From an uncultured Clostridia bacterium (GTDB lineage Bacteria > Bacillota > Clostridia > Oscillospirales > Ruminococcaceae), in assembly GCA_947625375.1 (NCBI GenBank), contig CANQOC010000017.1, positions 1-48,915 on the forward strand: a DNA stretch of 48,915 nucleotides. Direction: 5' to 3'. Made by a program: the position numbers and the translations under genes. Below the pieces are notes generated by a model. It had not been told where the DNA came from. It was given only the letters and a program-made list of their open reading frames with translations, and did not search any database. This document shows, in pieces, positions 48,775 through 48,915 of this stretch; the stretch's first letter is position 1, and each line of letters begins with the position of its first letter.

Positions 48775-48915
48775 TCACAGATTCAGCGCCTCGCTCACCG
48801 CGCCAGAAATCTTAGCCTGCGCCTGATCAATCATGTGGCAGTAGATGTTCCCCGTCGTGGAAACGGTGGAGTGCCCGAGCGCGCCCGACACGGTGACAAT
48901 ATCCACGCCCTGATT
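48775..48915 (-). CDS. Tyrosine recombinase (integrase), C-terminal end only
   Basis: The last 46 residues of a gene that continues past the right edge. They contain the conserved box II end of phage/ICE integrases: VSGALGHSTVSTTGNIYCH, where H in LGH and the Tyr in NIYCH are catalytic (His and the nucleophile Tyr). The spacing between them (10 residues) and the G-V-D-I start fit the Tn916/phage-type family. Position next to a tRNA gene, pointing to it, indicates a prophage or integrative conjugative element to the right. The rest of the element is not in view. Confidence 0.9.
   Translation of the reverse strand, partial: NQGVDIVTVSGALGHSTVSTTGNIYCHMIDQAQAKISGAVSEALNL

Overview
The window reads as chromosomal DNA of a fairly GC-rich Firmicutes bacterium, most likely a gut- or rumen-type Clostridia (Oscillospirales-like). 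The evidence is a BceRSAB-type peptide-resistance operon, a BlaI/BlaR1 pair, CdaA/CdaR (c-di-AMP), an ECF-type vitamin transporter subunit, sortase-like surface protein tails, and many sigma-A-type promoters with 16-18 bp spacing. Species cannot be named from this sequence alone. About 36 protein genes, one tRNA-Ala and one gene remnant are supported. About a fifth of the window is intergenic DNA packed with hairpin-forming repeats.

Layout. 0.1-0.3 kb: a 38-residue small protein. 0.5-5.6 kb: response regulator, histidine kinase, ABC ATPase, permease, a 28-residue membrane peptide and a lipoprotein, one tight operon for sensing and resisting cell-envelope peptides. 5.7-10.6 kb (minus): a giant 1501-residue M56/BlaR1-like sensor protease and its BlaI repressor, with two palindromic operators over the promoter. 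11.8-16.7 kb: a methionine operon made of a DUF4430 lipoprotein, an ECF S component, metF, a free-standing MetH activation domain and a short metH; the first two are probably for cobalamin uptake. 16.9-22.1 kb: GH31 glycosidase, DUF3737 beta-helix protein, an acetyltransferase remnant and a secreted GH5 endoglucanase. 24.4-32.2 kb: PaaI-type thioesterase, acyl-CoA synthetase, sodium:solute symporter, macrodomain protein, vWA protein and a lipoprotein 5'-nucleotidase. 32.8-35.5 kb: O-acetylhomoserine sulfhydrylase, cysteine synthase and an Rrf2 regulator, the sulfur-assimilation partner of the methionine operon. 36.5-38.2 kb: two paralogous Ala/Pro/Asp/Glu-rich surface proteins. 39.5-44.8 kb (minus): FAD-dependent dehydrogenase, cdaR, cdaA, cysteine desulfurase and DUF3343. 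46.1-47.5 kb (minus): SPFH protein and NfeD. 48.6 kb: tRNA-Ala(GGC), immediately followed by the C-terminal end of a tyrosine recombinase facing it, so the right edge is probably the border of an integrated element.

The most unusual content is the repeat system. Eight copies of a ~107-nt element fold into a closing stem with three hairpin arms. Different copies use different but still complementary stem sequences, so pairing rather than sequence is kept. These are mixed with ~110-bp three-hairpin modules, ~100-bp modules and an 83-bp long inverted repeat. A separate degenerate 7-bp tandem repeat (TCTGACT/TCTATCT-like) is also scattered between genes. No transposase that could move them lies in the window.
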